A model generated the notes under the pieces. It saw only the letters and a list, made by a program, of their open reading frames with translations, was not told the DNA's origin and did no database searches. A DNA stretch of 64,000 nt from JACMLD01 sp033761915 (GTDB lineage Bacteria; Bacteroidota; Bacteroidia; Chitinophagales; Chitinophagaceae), in NCBI GenBank assembly GCA_033761915.1, contig JANRMC010000156.1, forward strand, positions 6,988 to 70,987, read 5' to 3'. Position numbers and translations under genes: made by a program. Below, in pieces: positions 1 to 8,881 of the stretch (its first letter is position 1; each line of letters opens with the position of its first letter).

Positions 1-59
1 TAGTAACGCTGTTTATAATGTGTTGCAGGTATACCTTTGTGCCGTACAAAAACCCAATT

Positions 60-1706
60 ATGTTACGCCCCATTTTTATTACCACTGTTACCACCATTAT
101 TTCATTAAGCAGCCTTGCCCAAAAATTAAAAAAAGCTGATAAAGCTGTTATCAGTCAGCTGCAGGCACATGTGGCTTATTTGGCAGACGATAAATTAGAA
201 GGCCGCCGCGCCGGCACACCAGGAGAGCAACTGGCCTCCACCTATATTTCAAAACAATTTGCCGCCATTGGCCTGCAACCACAAGGCGATAACAATACCT
301 TCCTGCAGGCGTTTGAAATAAACGATGGTAAAGAAATAAGCAAAAGCAGTTTTTTAATTATAAACGGAGAAGAAATAAAAGCCGGAGACTATTTTCCTTT
401 TATTGGCAGCACCAATATGGCTATAGAAGCCATGCCCTCAGTAGCCCTGCACGAGCAAGGCATGCCCTGGCTTATCAACCTGAAAGAGCCATTAGAAGAA
501 AACAAAACCAACCCGCATTTTGATGTAAAAACTTTTGTGCTGGAAAAAATAAATGAGGCTGCTAAAAAAGGAGCTACTGCAGTAATTGTTTACAATAGTG
601 GCAGCCTTGCCGATGGATTAAAGTTTGATGGCAAAGAAAAAGCCATGCCATTAACCATTCCGGCGGCCTATGTAAATACCAAAGTAGCTGCAAAATATTT
701 TGCAGATGAATCGTCCACACCAGAAATAAAAATGAAACTGGTATTGAGCGATAAAAAAAGAACCGGCAACAATGTGGTGGGATATATTAATAATGATGCA
801 GCCACTACAGTAATTATTGGCGCCCACTACGATCATTTAGGATATGGAGAAGATGGTAACAGTATGATACGTACCGGTCCTGTGCAAATACATAATGGCG
901 CCGATGACAACGCCAGCGGTACAGCAGCATTAATAGAACTGGCCCGTTTATTAAAAACAGCTAAAGCTAAAGCCAATAACTACCTGGTAATTGCTTTTTC
1001 CGGCGAAGAGCTGGGCCTGTATGGTTCTAAACACTTTGCCGAGCATGCCACTATAGATTTAACCAAGGCCAATTACATGATTAATATGGATATGGTGGGC
1101 CGCTTAAACGATAGTACTAAAGTATTAACCGTGGGTGGTTATGGCACATCTCCTTACTGGGGCCAAAGCATTACCACTATTAATGATAATGGCTTTGTTT
1201 TAAAATATGATAGCAGCGGCACCGGCCCCAGCGATCATACTTCTTTCTACCGCAAAGACATACCGGTACTGTTTTTCTTTACCGGTCTGCATACAGACTA
1301 CCACAAGCCCACCGATGATTTTGATAAAATTAATTACACCGGGCAATACCGCATTGTAAGGTTTATTTATAAAATAATTGAAAGCACCAACAATAAAGGC
1401 AAACTGGTGTTTACCAAAACAAGAGAAACACAAACCACCACTTCGGCCAGATTTAGTGTAAGTATGGGCATAATGCCCGATTATACTTTTGCAGAAACCG
1501 GTGTGCGGGTAGATGGCGTGAGTGAAGGACGCCCGGCACAAAAGGCAGGTATAAAAACCGGAGATATTATTACACAACTGGGCGATTACCCGGTAGTTTC
1601 TGTAGAAGCCTATATGCAGGCTTTGAGTAAATTTAAAAAAGGCGATAAAACCAAGGTTCAATATAAAAGAGGAAAAGAAACGGTAACAGTTGAGATACAG
1701 TTTTAA
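60..1706 (+). CDS. Exported M28-family zinc metallopeptidase with C-terminal PDZ domain
   Basis: The protein has 548 residues. I chose the ATG at 60 because it opens directly into a signal peptide (MLRPIFITTVTTII, ending near SLAQ); an upstream in-frame ATG at 18 would add 14 non-signal residues. The M28 core carries the expected metal ligands: GAHYDHLG (about 254), ADDNASG (about 281), SGEELGLYG (about 316), DMVGR (about 344) and the final His in HTDYHKPTDDF (about 411). A protease-associated-like insert precedes the core, and a PDZ-like domain occupies about 455-548. By family it is an aminopeptidase acting outside the cytoplasm; the exact substrate is not evident. A TACCTTTG box at 32-39 may be its promoter. 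The next gene starts 3 bp downstream. Confidence 0.9.
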   Translation: MLRPIFITTVTTIISLSSLAQKLKKADKAVISQLQAHVAYLADDKLEGRRAGTPGEQLASTYISKQFAAIGLQPQGDNNTFLQAFEINDGKEISKSSFLIINGEEIKAGDYFPFIGSTNMAIEAMPSVALHEQGMPWLINLKEPLEENKTNPHFDVKTFVLEKINEAAKKGATAVIVYNSGSLADGLKFDGKEKAMPLTIPAAYVNTKVAAKYFADESSTPEIKMKLVLSDKKRTGNNVVGYINNDAATTVIIGAHYDHLGYGEDGNSMIRTGPVQIHNGADDNASGTAALIELARLLKTAKAKANNYLVIAFSGEELGLYGSKHFAEHATIDLTKANYMINMDMVGRLNDSTKVLTVGGYGTSPYWGQSITTINDNGFVLKYDSSGTGPSDHTSFYRKDIPVLFFFTGLHTDYHKPTDDFDKINYTGQYRIVRFIYKIIESTNNKGKLVFTKTRETQTTTSARFSVSMGIMPDYTFAETGVRVDGVSEGRPAQKAGIKTGDIITQLGDYPVVSVEAYMQALSKFKKGDKTKVQYKRGKETVTVEIQF

Positions 1707-1709
1707 CTT

Positions 1710-2147
1710 ATGAAGGAAGCTAAACTGAAATTAGATATGGAGCTGGCCACCGACGGGTTTTTTGAAGATACCCGTTTGCTGGGTATTGTGGCACCCATAA
1801 AATCGCACCAGTTTTGCTGGCAGCTCAATCACATGCTGCAGTTTAATTTCAGGTTGTATTATGATATTCAGCTAAAGAAAAAAAACCGCGATTATTTTTT
1901 TCCGGTGTACGAATACCCGGAACCCAACAGCTTTTTAGTACACTACCTTTATAATAATTCTTTTGATGGAGAATACCTGCTGCCAGAATTTAAGCACATG
2001 GATTTTTTGTGGCTCATAAAAGGCGATGCCATGGAAGAAGAAACCGTTCAGTTAATAATTAAAACCATTAAGCAGCTAACTCATGTGCAAATGATTGGAG
2101 AAATAACCAACGAGAAAATACGCAATAAAGAACACCTTATTTTATAA
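1710..2147 (+). CDS. IPExxxVDY family protein
   Basis: This is a 145-residue soluble protein. It carries LLPEFKHMDFLWLIKGD, a recognisable form of the IPExxxVDY signature of a small Bacteroidota-specific family of unknown function. No signal peptide or membrane segment is visible. It starts 3 bp after the M28 peptidase stop and is followed 9 bp later by the pterin dehydratase gene, so the three are probably co-transcribed, but the neighbours do not suggest a role. Confidence 0.75.
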   Translation: MKEAKLKLDMELATDGFFEDTRLLGIVAPIKSHQFCWQLNHMLQFNFRLYYDIQLKKKNRDYFFPVYEYPEPNSFLVHYLYNNSFDGEYLLPEFKHMDFLWLIKGDAMEEETVQLIIKTIKQLTHVQMIGEITNEKIRNKEHLIL

Positions 2148-2156
2148 ACTGTATTT

Positions 2157-2387
2157 ATGTGGACAGAACAAAACAATACGCTCTACCGCAAGTTTCAGTT
2201 TGCTGATTTTTCAGAAGCCTTTGCGTTTATGACCCGCGTTGCCATAGAAGCAGAAAAAATGAACCACCACCCGCTGTGGACCAATGTTTGGAACCAGGTG
2301 GAAATTTGGCTTAGCACCCACGATGCCGGTAATACCGTTACTGATAAAGACCGTAAACTGGCTGCTAAAATTGATGCGCTTTTGTAG
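2157..2387 (+). CDS. 4a-hydroxytetrahydrobiopterin dehydratase (PCD/DCoH family)
   Basis: The 76-residue product is slightly shorter than the usual 90-110 residues but holds the whole core. KMNHHPLW followed by NVWNQVEIWLSTHDAG and VTDKD is the family's active-site pattern, with the paired histidines. The enzyme dehydrates 4a-hydroxytetrahydropterin, recycling the cofactor of aromatic amino acid hydroxylases; no hydroxylase gene lies in this window. It follows the IPExxxVDY gene by 9 bp and precedes the CtlX-type gene by 14 bp. Confidence 0.88.
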   Translation: MWTEQNNTLYRKFQFADFSEAFAFMTRVAIEAEKMNHHPLWTNVWNQVEIWLSTHDAGNTVTDKDRKLAAKIDALL

Positions 2388-2401
2388 TGTAAACTTTTTG
2401 T

Positions 2402-3322
2402 ATGCAATGTGCCAACACTATATTAATGGTACGCCCCGCCTGTTTTGGTTTTAACCGCCAAACAGCCATTACCAATGCTTTTCAGCAACTACCCCAAACT
2501 ACCAGCGCTGCCGCTATACAAGAAAAAGCCCTGCAGGAATTTGATGCTATGGTGGCACAACTACAGCAACACCATATTAATGTGCTGGTGGTAAACGATA
2601 CAGAAGAACCGGTAAAACCCGATGCCGTTTTTCCGAACAACTGGCTGGGCACCACGCACAGCGGTATTATTACTTTGTTTCCCATGCAGGCAGTTAACAG
2701 AAGAGCCGAAAAGAGAGATGATATTTTACTGGCCCTAACCAAAAAATATACAGTAACCGATGTGGTGGATTGGAGCGAGTTTGAAGCCGATGGTTTTTAC
2801 TTAGAAGGCACGGGCAGCATGGTAATGGATCATGATAATAAAATAATTTATGCCTGCCTTTGCGATCGTACTCATAAATCGTTGCTGCAGAAATATGCAC
2901 AGTACCACCACTACCGTGTAATGCCATTTACAGCTACTGATGAAAGCGGGTTGCCTGTTTATCATACCAACGTAATGCTATCTGTTGGGCAGGGTTTTGC
3001 TGTACTGGCAGAAGCCGCCATTAAAAACGAATTTGAAAGAGTGGCTGTAACACAACTGTTACTAACCACGGGGCATATTATTATACCGCTTTCAATGGAT
3101 CAGCTAAAAAGTTTTGCCGGCAATATACTGCAGGTGCAAACGGTAAACGGAGAAAGCATTATTGTACTAAGCAAACAGGCGCTGCAATCTTTAACCACCG
3201 AGCAGCTAAAAAAACTACAACAGTTTGGTAAGCTATTACCCATTGCCATACCCACTATAGAAGCCGTAGGTGGCGGCGGCGTACGCTGTATGATGGCAGA
3301 AATATTTTTAAACAGTTTATAA
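2402..3322 (+). CDS. ctlX: CtlX-type citrulline/arginine hydrolase (amidinotransferase superfamily)
   Basis: A 306-residue member of the guanidino-group-modifying superfamily. The start region ILMVRPACFGFNRQTAITN matches CtlX proteins, supporting the ATG at 2402 over the internal Met at 2429. Catalytic features include the FPNNW segment, the EGTGSMVMD acidic/Gly segment, a VYHTNVMLSVG His segment, and a C-terminal catalytic Cys in GGGGVRCMMAE. Family members hydrolyse citrulline- or arginine-like substrates; which one is used here cannot be told from sequence. A copy of the intergenic repeat follows the gene directly. Confidence 0.82.
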   Translation: MQCANTILMVRPACFGFNRQTAITNAFQQLPQTTSAAAIQEKALQEFDAMVAQLQQHHINVLVVNDTEEPVKPDAVFPNNWLGTTHSGIITLFPMQAVNRRAEKRDDILLALTKKYTVTDVVDWSEFEADGFYLEGTGSMVMDHDNKIIYACLCDRTHKSLLQKYAQYHHYRVMPFTATDESGLPVYHTNVMLSVGQGFAVLAEAAIKNEFERVAVTQLLLTTGHIIIPLSMDQLKSFAGNILQVQTVNGESIIVLSKQALQSLTTEQLKKLQQFGKLLPIAIPTIEAVGGGGVRCMMAEIFLNSL

Positions 3323-3327
3323 TTTTT

Positions 3328-3504
3328 GTAACCGGCATGGGTAACTCCGGTGTATCATTGTTGCGTCGCACCCTTCAGCGAAAGAATAGGTATAAGCTAA
3401 AAGGTATAGGGTGTAAGGCTTTAAACCTTATGCCCTATACCTTTTACCATAGTTGAAGTGTGCGACGCAACGGCTGCTGCCACAAGCACTACTGCTGGTA
3501 ACAT
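3328..3504. repeat. Intergenic repeat copy R1 (full length)
   Basis: A complete copy lies between ctlX and meaB. The inner inverted ends are GTTGCGTCGCAC at 3360-3371 and GTGCGACGCAAC at 3460-3471. The outer arms are GTAACCGGCA at 3328 and CTGGTAACATA at the right. The middle can fold strongly: AAAAGGTATAGGG at 3399-3411 is the exact reverse complement of CCCTATACCTTTT at 3433-3445. This copy is the clearest reference for the family. Confidence 0.85.
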
Positions 3505-3578
3505 AAAATAACCAACCGCCAATAAAGCAATTGCTATATTTTGTAGGCTGCTATTTTATTAAGAAATTGAGTGCGTTT

Positions 3579-4475
3579 ATGTGGTCAGCATTATTACAAC
3601 AAATACAGGCACACAACATAAAATCGTTGGCAAGAGCTATTTCATTAATCGAAAATGAAGTGGAAGGCTACGATGATTTTTTAAAGCAGCTGCCCGCCGG
3701 CAGCACACCGGTTATTGGCGTTACGGGGGCACCGGGTGCCGGTAAAAGCACCCTCACAGATGCATTAATAAATTACCTGGTGCAGCAACAAAAAAAAGTG
3801 GCTGTGTTGTGTGTAGACCCTTCTTCTGCTTTTAACCTGGGCGCATTGCTGGGCGACCGTATACGGATGAGTGATTGGTATACGCATCCAAATGTGTACA
3901 TCCGCTCTTTAGCCACCCGCGGTGCCTTGGGTGGGTTGCATCCAAAAATTATTGAGATTACAGATTTAATTAAAACAGCCGGCTTTGATTTTATAATTGT
4001 AGAAACTGTGGGTGTGGGTCAAAGCGAAATTGAAATAGCTGGTTTGGCAGATGTAACTACTGTGGTGCTGGTGCCAGAAGCCGGAGATGAAATACAAACC
4101 ATGAAAGCCGGTTTAATGGAAATTGCCAATGTGTTTGTGGTTAATAAAGCAGACCGGCCCGATGCGATGTTGTTTACAAAAAACCTGCGGCAGATGCTGG
4201 CGCCCGTTTTTACCCAGCAACAACAACCTATTGCCATTGTTAAAACCATTGCCACCACAAAAGAAGGGATTGAAGAATGGTGGCAGGCTATAGCACACTG
4301 GCTGCAGCAACCGGGTTACCACCAAAAAAAATTATACCTGCTGGCAGAAAAAGCATGGCATTTAATACAGCAGCAAAAAATGAAAGGATTGAATAAAGCA
4401 GTTATAAAAGAAGAGATTACTGCTTTAATTCAAAAGCCGGGCTTTAATTTATATCAATATGTAAGCAGCAAATGA
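3579..4475 (+). CDS. meaB: MeaB/ArgK-type GTPase (methylmalonyl-CoA mutase chaperone)
   Basis: The protein has 298 residues from the ATG at 3579; an upstream in-frame start at 3531 overlaps a promoter-like TATATTTTG and is unlikely. The P-loop GAPGAGKS lies near residue 50, followed by VDPSSAFNLGALLGDRIRM, ATRGALGG, the switch ETVGVGQSE and the base-recognition NKAD. MeaB GTPases load and protect the B12 cofactor of methylmalonyl-CoA mutase or a relative; no mutase is in this window. It converges on the small minus-strand gene after only 3 bp, and I see no terminator between them. Confidence 0.92.
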   Translation: MWSALLQQIQAHNIKSLARAISLIENEVEGYDDFLKQLPAGSTPVIGVTGAPGAGKSTLTDALINYLVQQQKKVAVLCVDPSSAFNLGALLGDRIRMSDWYTHPNVYIRSLATRGALGGLHPKIIEITDLIKTAGFDFIIVETVGVGQSEIEIAGLADVTTVVLVPEAGDEIQTMKAGLMEIANVFVVNKADRPDAMLFTKNLRQMLAPVFTQQQQPIAIVKTIATTKEGIEEWWQAIAHWLQQPGYHQKKLYLLAEKAWHLIQQQKMKGLNKAVIKEEITALIQKPGFNLYQYVSSK

Positions 4476-4478
4476 TAA

Positions 4479-4694
4479 TTAAATATTTTCCCGGTTACTC
4501 TTCCACCAGCGGTAGCCTATAACGCCAATGGCAACAAGCGGCATGGCAGCTAAATAAATAATACCGCGGTTTAAGGCTTTGGCTGGCTTCTCGCCCAATT
4601 GCTGGGCCGTTTTAGTACAAATAGAGCATTGTGCCGTTACTGCAGTACTGTACAATTGTAATAAAAGTAAAATGGTAAGAACCCTCTTTAACAT
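4479..4694 (-). CDS. Small exported/membrane protein with CxxC
   Basis: A 71-residue protein with a signal peptide (MLKRVLTILLLLQLYSTAVTAQ) directly followed by CSICTKTAQQLGEK, then a second hydrophobic segment (IIYLAAMPLVAIGVIGYRWW) near the C terminus. The mature part therefore begins with a CxxC pair and is anchored by one membrane helix. Similar small CxxC membrane proteins are common in Bacteroidota, but I know of no established function. The pair could bind metal or take part in redox chemistry; that is inference. Confidence 0.7.
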   Translation of the reverse strand: MLKRVLTILLLLQLYSTAVTAQCSICTKTAQQLGEKPAKALNRGIIYLAAMPLVAIGVIGYRWWKSNRENI

Positions 4695-4756
4695 GTATCC
4701 ACTGTTTTTACAAAATTACAAATTGAGGGGGCTTGTGTTGCAAATAAATTAAAATA

Positions 4757-5578
4757 TCAGGCAACTTTGCCGGGGGCATGGTATTGGCTTAGGCCCAATG
4801 CGGCATATTTTCTTTTTGTAGCCACAGCTTCCTGCAACAGGCGTATATTTTCTTCTTTGTGGCTGCGGTCGTTTTCTTTGTGATGCAGGTGGTATTGTAT
4901 GCCGCCAAAGCGTAAAAAACGGTGTTTTATATTTTGATTGGTAAGCCGTATAAAAATATCACTGTCTTCAAAGCCCCAGCCTACAAAACTTTCATCGTAG
5001 CCGTTTACGGCAAACAGGTCTTTTTTCCAAAAAGCCATATTGCAACCCGCCACATATAAATAAGGATATTTCTTGTCAAAAAGAGAAGCGGCTGTCTGGT
5101 GCAGCAGTGGCAGGTGCATTTTGCGCAAGGCCTTTTTAGAAACAGAAAAAACTGAGGGTATGCTTTCTGGTGTTTGTAAAATCAATTGCGAATCGGTATC
5201 CGTTAAATCATACCGGTTACCACAAACAAAAAACCCGTGGCGGGCAAACTTATTATGATCGTTAACAAAATATGGATGCAGTACAATGTCGCCGTCTATC
5301 TGAATAATATAATCTCCGCTGCATTTGGCAATGCCTTTATTGCGGATGGCCGATAACCTGAATCCATCATCGGGGTGCCATACATGGTGTAAAGGAACCG
5401 GGAAATTTTTTTGCCATTTTTTTATAAGAGAGGCGGTTTCTTCTCTTGAACCATCATCACAAATAACCACTTCATTGGGCAACTGCTGCTGCCTTACCAC
5501 ACTGTGCAGACAGGCATTTAATGCCATGGGCCAGTTATAGGTAGAAATAAGGAGACTGGTTTTTACTAAGGATTTCAT
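4757..5578 (-). CDS. Family 2 glycosyltransferase
   Basis: A 273-residue protein taken from the ATG at 5578 (MKSLVKTSLLISTYNW), which fits the usual GT2 start better than the in-frame start 27 bp upstream. The GT-A fold features are LLISTYN, VVICDDGS, a DGDIV metal-binding motif, and the C-terminal GWGFEDSDIFIRL segment typical of GT2 proteins with a galactosyltransferase-like C-terminal region. It should transfer a sugar from a nucleotide donor to a surface glycan; acceptor and donor are unknown. No membrane segment is seen, and the neighbours give no pathway. Confidence 0.85.
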   Translation of the reverse strand: MKSLVKTSLLISTYNWPMALNACLHSVVRQQQLPNEVVICDDGSREETASLIKKWQKNFPVPLHHVWHPDDGFRLSAIRNKGIAKCSGDYIIQIDGDIVLHPYFVNDHNKFARHGFFVCGNRYDLTDTDSQLILQTPESIPSVFSVSKKALRKMHLPLLHQTAASLFDKKYPYLYVAGCNMAFWKKDLFAVNGYDESFVGWGFEDSDIFIRLTNQNIKHRFLRFGGIQYHLHHKENDRSHKEENIRLLQEAVATKRKYAALGLSQYHAPGKVA

Positions 5579-5676
5579 TGGTACAAGAAAAATGGTATGT
5601 AACAACTGTAAACGTTTAAATATGATTTCTATTATATTTAACCCGCCTATAAAGACTTTTACTTAGTGCTGCCCAG

Positions 5677-5684
5677 TATATTTG
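5677..5684 (+). promoter_or_regulatory. Putative -7 promoter box of the GH25 gene
   Basis: TATATTTG matches the Bacteroidota TAnnTTTG consensus and lies 18 nt before the GH25 start codon. No clear TTTG lies at the expected -33 distance, so the assignment rests on the -7 box alone. Confidence 0.5.
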
Positions 5685-5702
5685 CCTAATTTCAAACACA
5701 GA

Positions 5703-6470
5703 ATGGCCCGAAAGAAAAGAAAGAACCTGCTACTGCGCTACCTGGTGATTGTTTTGTTTTTGTTGAGTATTGGGTATGCCGGATGGCGTATTTACCTGAA
5801 CAATACAAATAATTTTGTTACCTATCCAGAGTTTGGCATTGCCATGCCAGAGCAATATGCCATCCATGGTATTGATGTTTCTCACCACCAGGATAATATT
5901 AACTGGGACCTGGTAACCGCAATGCAGGTTAAAAAAATTAAACTGGGCTTTGCTTTTATAAAAGCAACAGAAGGCATTGGCCGGGTAGACAGAAAGTTTA
6001 ACCGTAACTGGAAAAGGGCCAAAGAAGCAGGCATGCCTTGTGGCGCCTACCATTTCTTTTTAGCTACTAAAAGCGGCAAACTGCAGGCAGAAAACTTTAT
6101 TAGCACCGTGCAATTAGAAAAAGGCGATTTACCCCCTGTGCTGGATGTGGAACAAACCTATGGCGCAAGCACCACCAAACTGCAAAAAGAAGTAAAAGCT
6201 TTTTTAACTACCGTAAGCGACTATTACGGGGTAACGCCCATTATTTATACCAATACTGATTTTTACCGCCAGCACCTGAACACTGCAGATTTTGAAGCTT
6301 ATCCGCTATGGGTGGCGCATTACCTGCAGCAAAAAGAACCCCGCGTGGTACGCAACTGGTTGTTTTGGCAACACAGCGAAACCGGCCGTGTAAATGGCAT
6401 TACCACCAAGGTTGACTTTAATGTTTTTAACGGAGACTCTGCTGCTTTTAGCCAGTTGCTTTTTAAATAG
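5703..6470 (+). CDS. GH25 family lysozyme (N-acetylmuramidase), membrane-anchored
   Basis: The product has 255 residues from the ATG at 5703; an in-frame TTG at 5682 lies inside the predicted promoter box and was rejected. A basic N terminus (MARKKRK) and one hydrophobic helix (LVIVLFLLSIGYAGW) suggest an inner-membrane anchor with a periplasmic catalytic domain. GH25 hallmarks are GIDVSHHQ, the FAFIKATEG strand, the DVEQ catalytic acid segment and a late WVAHY/WLFWQHSE region. The domain cleaves the beta-1,4 bond between N-acetylmuramic acid and N-acetylglucosamine in peptidoglycan. A role in wall remodelling is likely. Confidence 0.9.
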   Translation: MARKKRKNLLLRYLVIVLFLLSIGYAGWRIYLNNTNNFVTYPEFGIAMPEQYAIHGIDVSHHQDNINWDLVTAMQVKKIKLGFAFIKATEGIGRVDRKFNRNWKRAKEAGMPCGAYHFFLATKSGKLQAENFISTVQLEKGDLPPVLDVEQTYGASTTKLQKEVKAFLTTVSDYYGVTPIIYTNTDFYRQHLNTADFEAYPLWVAHYLQQKEPRVVRNWLFWQHSETGRVNGITTKVDFNVFNGDSAAFSQLLFK

Positions 6471-6512
6471 GCTAACTTTATTTTCAATTATTTGTTACAA
6501 CAATAAAAAAGT

Positions 6513-6746
6513 ATGGGTTTTGAACCAGATGTAAGAGAATTTCTTAGAAAAGTATTGTGGAGCATTTCTGTAGTGCTGCTGTACCTGCTTATTAATTTTA
6601 CCGCAGGCCTTCGGTTTAAATTGTTTTTTGTTGAAAACACCATTCAGTTAAAACATTATATTTTTTACGGCTGGTTACTGGCAAGTACCGTTTGGTTGTT
6701 TTGGACTTTGTACAAATGGTGGCAAAAAAAATACCCCCACGGCTGA
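6513..6746 (+). CDS. Small two-helix membrane protein
   Basis: A 77-residue protein with two hydrophobic segments (VLWSISVVLLYLLINFTAGL and YIFYGWLLASTVWLFWTLYKW) and a basic C-terminal tail. I recognise no domain. It starts 42 bp after the GH25 lysozyme on the same strand and may be co-transcribed with it. Length, good start context and Chitinophagaceae-like composition support a real gene, though no functional evidence is visible. Confidence 0.6.
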   Translation: MGFEPDVREFLRKVLWSISVVLLYLLINFTAGLRFKLFFVENTIQLKHYIFYGWLLASTVWLFWTLYKWWQKKYPHG

Positions 6747-6750
6747 GCTT

Positions 6751-6872
6751 TTGGTTGCCGTTGCAGTGAGTGACACAACCGGTGCCTGGCTTTGTTTTAA
6801 TGGCGGAAAAAAAATACCAGCTTCAGTTTTTCAATGTATCATCGTTGCGTCGCAATCCGTTCACCGGCAGTG
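6751..6872. repeat. Intergenic repeat locus R2 (two partial arms)
   Basis: Two arms of the repeat family lie here, back to back rather than facing each other: a variant arm with GAGTGACACAAC ending at 6779, and GTTGCGTCGCAATCCGTTCA from 6844. A TACCAGC outer motif precedes the second arm. The same ATCCGTTCA continuation occurs in copy R8, so R2 and R8 form a subtype. Confidence 0.6.
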
Positions 6873-6893
6873 AAGGTGGCGGCATTTTTATTG

Positions 6894-7319
6894 TTAACTA
6901 CTATGGTCTGCTACTATAACCCATTGGCCTTTTATTTTACGTAGTACCAGGCTGTAATGGCCGCTGGCATCTCCAACACTTCTTTTTAAATGCCATTTGC
7001 CAATAATAAAATAACTGTCTGCCGCCAGTTTTTTCATATGTAAAATGGTAGATGTAAAAACGCCCATACGGGCGGTATCTCCATAACCTCTTTTATAATT
7101 TTCCAGCGTTTTTTGGTAGCCATAGGTAATACCGCTTTTACCAATAAATAACAGCGAGTCGTTTTGCCAGTAACCCACCATAAAAGCATCCAGGTCGCCG
7201 CGGTTCCAGGCGGCGGTTTGTTTTTTTAATACTTCCCGTATGGCTTTTTCATCGGCCGTTTGTGCATGGCTGATGCTGCCAGTAAAAAGGGTTAATAACA
7301 GCAGTGTGGTAAATTTCAT
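6894..7319 (-). CDS. Exported NTF2-like (DUF4440/SnoaL-type) protein
   Basis: I placed the start at the ATG at 7319, which gives 141 residues beginning with a clean signal peptide (MKFTTLLLLTLFTGSISHAQ). A longer in-frame start at 7403 overlaps the divergent gene's start and adds non-signal residues. The mature part (EKAIREVLKKQTAAWNRGD, then FMVGYWQNDSLLFIG) is typical of small NTF2-like cone-fold proteins with a ligand pocket. Such proteins range from enzymes to binding modules, so no reaction can be named. It is divergent from the exonuclease gene. Confidence 0.75.
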   Translation of the reverse strand: MKFTTLLLLTLFTGSISHAQTADEKAIREVLKKQTAAWNRGDLDAFMVGYWQNDSLLFIGKSGITYGYQKTLENYKRGYGDTARMGVFTSTILHMKKLAADSYFIIGKWHLKRSVGDASGHYSLVLRKIKGQWVIVADHSS

Positions 7320-7402
7320 AGCAACAATTTTATTAAAGATACAGCCGCTGCTAATAAACCAATACTGCTTTTTTAACGGTGGCAAATTTGTATCTTCAGG
7401 CA

Positions 7403-8125
7403 ATGGCGGTTAACCCTTATATCAGCAATATATTGTTTCTGGATATTGAAACAGTATCGCAGTACGCAAACCTGGAAGCGGTGCCGGAAGATTGGCAGCA
7501 GTTATGGAATAAAAAAGCAGAAAGCTTATTGCGTTACCATGAAACAGAAACAGCCTCCAGCCTCTATGGCCGTGCCGCTATTTATGCAGAGTTTGGAAAA
7601 GTAATTTGCATTAGCTGCGGATGTGTGCAGCAAAATGGCAATGAAAGAAAACTGGTTTTAAAATCTTTTGCCGGGCACGATGAGAAAGAGGTATTAACAT
7701 CTTTCAGCGCAATGCTTACCCGCTGGGCCAGCGATGGTAATAAAATGTTGTGTGCCCACAATGGTAAGGAGTTTGATTTTCCGTATCTGTGCCGCCGTTT
7801 TATAATTAATCAATTGCCCATACCGGCTTTACTGAATGCCAGTGGTAAAAAACCCTGGGAGGTAAACCATTTAGATACCATGGAACTTTGGAAGTTTGGC
7901 GATTTTAAAAGCTATACCACCTTAAGCCTGCTGGCCCATTCATTGGGCATACCCACCCCAAAAGATGATATTGATGGCAGTATGGTGGGAGAAGTATACT
8001 GGAAAGAAAATAATCTGGAACGGATTGTTACCTATTGCCAGAAAGATGTGGTTACCGTGGTACAAATTTATTTACGGCTGATTGCAGAACCGCTTATTGA
8101 CATTGCCAATATTGAAATTAAATAA
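7403..8125 (+). CDS. Predicted 3'-5' exonuclease related to the PolB proofreading domain
   Basis: A 240-residue DEDD-type nuclease. ExoI is ILFLDIETV, ExoII lies in CAHNGKEFDFPYLCRRF, and ExoIII is the YCQKDVVTVVQIYLRL region; KSYTTLSLLAHSLGIPTPKDD is characteristic of this family. I chose the ATG at 7403, because an in-frame GTG at 7379 lies upstream of a likely -7 box (CAAATTTG, 7383-7390). The family is thought to trim DNA or RNA 3' ends; the natural substrate is unknown. It heads a tight run with the RidA and MmcQ/YjbR genes (2 bp gap, then 1 bp overlap). Confidence 0.88.
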   Translation: MAVNPYISNILFLDIETVSQYANLEAVPEDWQQLWNKKAESLLRYHETETASSLYGRAAIYAEFGKVICISCGCVQQNGNERKLVLKSFAGHDEKEVLTSFSAMLTRWASDGNKMLCAHNGKEFDFPYLCRRFIINQLPIPALLNASGKKPWEVNHLDTMELWKFGDFKSYTTLSLLAHSLGIPTPKDDIDGSMVGEVYWKENNLERIVTYCQKDVVTVVQIYLRLIAEPLIDIANIEIK

Positions 8126-8127
8126 TT

Positions 8128-8511
8128 ATGGAAAGAACCAATTATGCCTCTGGCGCACAATGGGAAAATATAGTAGGCTATAGCCGTGCTGTTAAAGTGG
8201 GAAATATTATTGAAGTAACCGGCACTGTGGCGCTGGATGAAAATAATAAACCCGTTGGTGTTGATAATGCGTATGAACAAACCACATTTATTATTCAGAA
8301 AATTGAAAAGGTTTTAATAAAAGCAGGCGCTTCTTTAAAAAATGTGGTGCGCACCCGTTTGTTTGTAACAGACATCAGCCGCTGGGAAGAATACGGCCGG
8401 GCCCATGGTGAATTTTTTAAAGACATTAAACCCTGCACCACCATGGTAGAAGTGAGTGCCCTGATTGCTCCCGAATATTTAATTGAAATAGAAGCCACCG
8501 CTGTTTTATAA
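8128..8511 (+). CDS. RidA/YjgF/UK114 family protein
   Basis: A 127-residue protein with the RidA-fold features: GYSRAVKVGNIIEVTGTVALD, KNVVRTRLFVTDI with the conserved Arg, and the C-terminal LIEIEATAVL. The Arg of VVRTRLF corresponds to the residue binding the substrate carboxylate in RidA. RidA deaminates reactive enamine/imine intermediates, but many subfamilies exist and the actual substrate here is uncertain. The stop codon overlaps the next start by one base. Confidence 0.88.
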   Translation: MERTNYASGAQWENIVGYSRAVKVGNIIEVTGTVALDENNKPVGVDNAYEQTTFIIQKIEKVLIKAGASLKNVVRTRLFVTDISRWEEYGRAHGEFFKDIKPCTTMVEVSALIAPEYLIEIEATAVL

Positions 8512-8864
8512 TGGATATAGATTTTATACGCAACTATTGCCTGGCCAAACAACAGGTGGAAGAAACGCTGCCCTTTGGCCCCGATGTGCTGGTGTTTAAA
8601 GTAGCCGGCAAGCTTTTTTTATTATGCCCGTTGGATACAGAAACTCTGCAGATAAATATAAAATGCATGCCCGAGCTGGCAGAAAGTTTAAGAGAAAAAT
8701 ACGATTGTGTTTTGCCGGGTTACCATATGAACAAAAAACATTGGAACACGGTAATAATAAATGGCAGCGTGCCATTAAAAACTATAAAAGAGTGGATTGA
8801 TATTTCTTATAAACTGGTGGTGGAAAGCTTGCCAAAGAAATTGAGAGATTCTTTTGCAAAATAG
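8511..8864 (+). CDS. MmcQ/YjbR family protein
   Basis: A 117-residue protein with the CyaY-like fold pattern of MmcQ/YjbR proteins: ETLPFGPDVLVFKVAGKLFLL near the start, INIKCMPELAESLREKY in the middle and YHMNKKHWNTV before the C-terminal helix. The family is often annotated as DNA-binding, though the molecular role is poorly defined. Its ATG overlaps the RidA stop codon, so translational coupling is likely. Confidence 0.88.
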   Translation: MDIDFIRNYCLAKQQVEETLPFGPDVLVFKVAGKLFLLCPLDTETLQINIKCMPELAESLREKYDCVLPGYHMNKKHWNTVIINGSVPLKTIKEWIDISYKLVVESLPKKLRDSFAK

Positions 8865-8881
8865 AATTGGGCCACAAGTTT